Below, one piece after another: positions 61,943-64,000 of a stretch of DNA of 64,000 nucleotides. Both the position numbers and the translations under genes were made by a program. Position 1 is the first letter of the stretch; each line of letters begins with the position of its first letter. The notes under the pieces were generated by a model. It saw nothing but the letters and a program-made list of their open reading frames with translations. It did no database searches and was not told the DNA's origin. The DNA comes from Microbacterium salsuginis (GTDB lineage Bacteria > Actinomycetota > Actinomycetes > Actinomycetales > Microbacteriaceae): positions 124,001 through 188,000 of the forward strand of contig NZ_JABACI010000006.1 of the NCBI RefSeq assembly GCF_012524205.1. The letters run 5' to 3'.

Positions 61943-62272
61943 ATGACCGCAACGCTCACGCCCGAGAAGTTCGACGAGGTCACCGAGGCACTCAAAGACG
62001 TCATGGACCCCGAACTGGGGATCAACGTCGTGGATCTGGGCCTCATCTACGACCTGGCGTGGGACGACGAGAACGACGCGCTGGTCATCCACATGACGCT
62101 GACATCCGCGGGATGCCCGCTGACGGACGTGCTCGAGGAGCAGACGGCGCAGGCTCTCGACGAGGTCGTGGAGAGGTTCCGCATCAACTGGGTGTGGATG
62201 CCGCCGTGGGGTCCGGAGCGGATCACGGACGACGGCCGCGACATGATGCGGGCGCTCGGCTTCGCCATCTGA
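61943..62272 (+). CDS. sufT: Metal-sulfur cluster assembly protein, SufT/MIP18-type (DUF59)
   Basis: A 109-residue DUF59 protein with MDPELGINVVDLGLIYDLAW and the conserved cysteine in SAGCPLTD. The family aids Fe-S cluster maturation and is often the last suf gene in actinobacteria. Nine bases after sufC. sufS (desulfurase) and sufU, normally between sufC and sufT, are absent here. Confidence 0.9.
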   Translation: MTATLTPEKFDEVTEALKDVMDPELGINVVDLGLIYDLAWDDENDALVIHMTLTSAGCPLTDVLEEQTAQALDEVVERFRINWVWMPPWGPERITDDGRDMMRALGFAI

Positions 62273-62342
62273 TCCGACGCCAGGAGCCGGTTCGGGACCT
62301 GGGTCCCTCGTGCCGCCTGCCGAAGCCTGACACACTCGGGCC

Positions 62343-63941
62343 ATGCGCATTCGCGGGGGACGCTTCATCTTTGGTGCCATCGGGGCCGTCGCGGCCCTCG
62401 CGACCCTGAGCGGGTGCAGCTTCGGCGCACCGGCATCGGCTGTCCCGACGCCATCGACCGCGCCGGCGGTGAGCGAGGACCCGAGCGCCGATGCACTTGC
62501 GACCGTGACACCGGACGGTGTCGAAGCCGCGATCGCCGATCTGGAGGAGTCCGTCGCCACGGCGATGGACGCGACCGGCACCCCGGGGATCGCCGTGGGC
62601 GTGGTCTATCAGGGCGAACTGCTCTTCGCGGAAGGGTTCGGCGTCCGCGACGTCGACAGCGGCGAGCCTGTCGACCCCGACACCGTCTTCGCCCTCGCAT
62701 CCGTCTCGAAGTCACTGTCTGCGACAGTGGTGGCGCGCGCGATCGACGAGGGGCTGGTCACGTGGGACACGCCGGTGTCGCAACATCTCGAGGGGTTCAC
62801 GCTGTCGGACCCGTACGCGGGTTCGCACGTGACGATCGCGGACATGTTCGCCCACCGGTCGGGGCTCTACGAGCATGCCGGGGATGAGCTGGAGGACATC
62901 GGCTACGACCGCGCAGCGATCCTGGAACGGCTGCGCCTGATCCCGCTCGAGCCGTTCCGTGCCGTCTACCACTACGGGAACTTCGACATCACCGCCGCCG
63001 GTGAGGCCGTCGCACGTGCCGCCGGCGAGGACTGGGCGGCACTCTCGGAGCGGCTGCTCTAGGAACCGCTCGGGATGACGTCGACGAGCTCCCGCTTCTC
63101 CGATCTGGAGGCACGCGAGAACCGGGCGGTCGGACACGTCCTGGACGACGGCGAGTGGATCGTCACGCCGGAGCCGCGCCAGCCTGACGCGCAGTCTCCG
63201 GCCGGCGGCGCGAGCTCCAATCTGACGGACGTGACCGCCTGGATGACCATGCTGCTGGCAGCGGGCGAGCACGACGGCCAGACGTTCGTCGAGCCCACGT
63301 CGCTGCTGCCGGCGATGTCGCCGCAGATGGTCATGGGACCGCCGAGCACGTTCGGCGGGCGCGCCGGCACATACGGCTACGGCTTCAACGTGGGAACGAC
63401 GATCGGCGGACTGGTCGACGTGAACCACTCCGGTGCGTTCGCGCTGGGCGCGGGCACGATCGTGAAGATGCTGCCGGGTGCCGGACTGGGCATCGTCGTG
63501 CTCTCCAACGCCAGCGCCAACGGCGTGCCGGAGGCGATCGCGGCGCGATTCGCCGACATCGCGCAGTTCGGGTCGGAGCGCCGCGATTGGCTGGCCCTGT
63601 ACACCTCGGTGTTCGAGCGGCAGATGGCCCCGTTCGGCGAGCTGGTGGGGGAGGACCCGCCCGCGGGCGCGGCGCCCGCCGCGGACCTCGCGTCCTACGC
63701 CGGCAGCTACGGAAACGACTACTTCGGGCCGGCGACCGTGAGCGTCGTCGGCGGCGAGCTCGAGCTCGCCGTCGGCCCCACCGGCCGGTGGCCGCTCGAG
63801 CACTGGTCGGGTGACGAGTTCGTGTTCCGCCTCACGGGCGAGAACGGCACCGCGGGCAGCATCTCGAAGGCGACCTTCGACGGGTCCGCCCTCGTGCTGG
63901 AGTACTTCGACCAGCACGGGCTGGGCACCTTCACACAGTGA
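62343..63941 (+). pseudogene. Beta-lactamase-family serine hydrolase lipoprotein with an in-frame amber codon
   Basis: An exported hydrolase with a lipobox (LSGC, near residue 25), the serine motif SVSK and the YGN motif (YHYGNFD). Just after, at 63060-63062, the frame hits TAG (LSERLL-stop-EPLGMTST), then continues in the same frame for another 292 codons through the third motif region (NHSGAF) to 63941. Family members read ...YEPLGM..., so the TAG most likely replaced a Tyr codon TAC by one base. Unless the codon is read through or is a sequencing error, the gene is dead. ATG 62343 follows CACACT by six bases. Confidence 0.8.
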
Positions 63942-63972
63942 CGCAGAACGGTCTCGCATCCCGGCCGGTCGA

Positions 63973-63978
63973 TAGGGT
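63973..63978 (+). promoter_or_regulatory. -10 box TAGGGT, leaderless promoter at the window edge
   Basis: TAGGGT is followed by exactly six bases and GTG 63985. Confidence 0.5.
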
Positions 63979-63984
63979 CGAACG

Positions 63985-64000
63985 GTGAGCGTCACCCCCC
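63985..64000 (+). CDS. Start of a further gene (truncated by the window end)
   Basis: GTG at 63985 opens a frame reading VSVTP to the end of the window. The only support is the perfect leaderless promoter arrangement upstream; the product cannot be named. Confidence 0.45.

Overview
This is a high-GC window from an actinobacterium, most likely Microbacteriaceae and probably Microbacterium or a close relative. RbpA, WhiA, OpcA, a di-haem QcrC with the QcrCAB/CtaE operon, and the order uvrA-uvrC-rapZ-whiA-gap-pgk-tpiA-secG are all actinobacterial hallmarks. The genus is inferred from gene content and general knowledge, not from a search. Nearly all of it is chromosomal housekeeping sequence. I see no phage, insertion sequence, CRISPR array, rRNA or tRNA.

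Layout. 1-3.9 kb: respiratory operon ctaE-qcrC-qcrA-qcrB (minus strand; qcrB runs off the left edge). 4.1-6.8 kb: trpD, a membrane protein and a PHP phosphoesterase. 6.8-10.1 kb (minus): a SHOCT protein, a NarL-type two-component pair whose kinase carries a frameshift, and a 5'-3' exonuclease. 10.3-14.6 kb: a four-gene, fully overlapping operon for a nonulosonic (sialic-acid-like) surface glycan, made of a polysialyltransferase-like protein, a cytidylyltransferase fused to a HAD phosphatase, a NeuB-type synthase and a DUF6716-type glycosyltransferase. 14.8-22 kb: small accessory genes, including the MetPS amino-acid importer. 22-29 kb: rpsA, a GIY-YIG protein, a sensor kinase coupled to a 7TM/degenerate-GGDEF-like protein with a convergent OmpR regulator, and coaE. 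29-42 kb: uvrB, an OhrR-like regulator, a cell-surface 5'-nucleotidase, then uvrA-uvrC-rapZ-whiA. 42-47 kb: sodA, gap-pgk-tpiA-secG-rbpA. 47-55 kb (minus): tkt-tal-pgi-zwf-opcA-pgl. 55-58 kb: ctaB and ctaA (haem A synthesis). 58-62.3 kb: the suf Fe-S operon. The window ends with a lipoprotein serine hydrolase broken by an in-frame amber codon, and the first codons of another gene.

Regulation is the most informative layer. Many genes begin exactly six bases after a TANNNT -10 box, the geometry of leaderless transcription. In three cases the TAG stop codon of the preceding gene is itself the start of the next gene's -10 box. uvrB and uvrA alone carry TGTCGGAG-N8-TANNNT, matching the mycobacterial RecA-independent DNA-damage (PafBC) promoter. 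Further candidates are a 26-bp palindrome upstream of the frameshifted kinase, four CTCAGG-like repeats phased at exactly 11 bp upstream of coaE, two overlapping inverted repeats covering both -10 boxes of the divergent ohrR-like promoter, and a structured leader with an operator-like repeat upstream of sufB.

Together the genes describe an aerobic heterotroph with a bc1-aa3 respiratory chain, full glycolysis and pentose phosphate capacity, nucleotide excision repair and a probable nonulosonic-acid envelope polymer.
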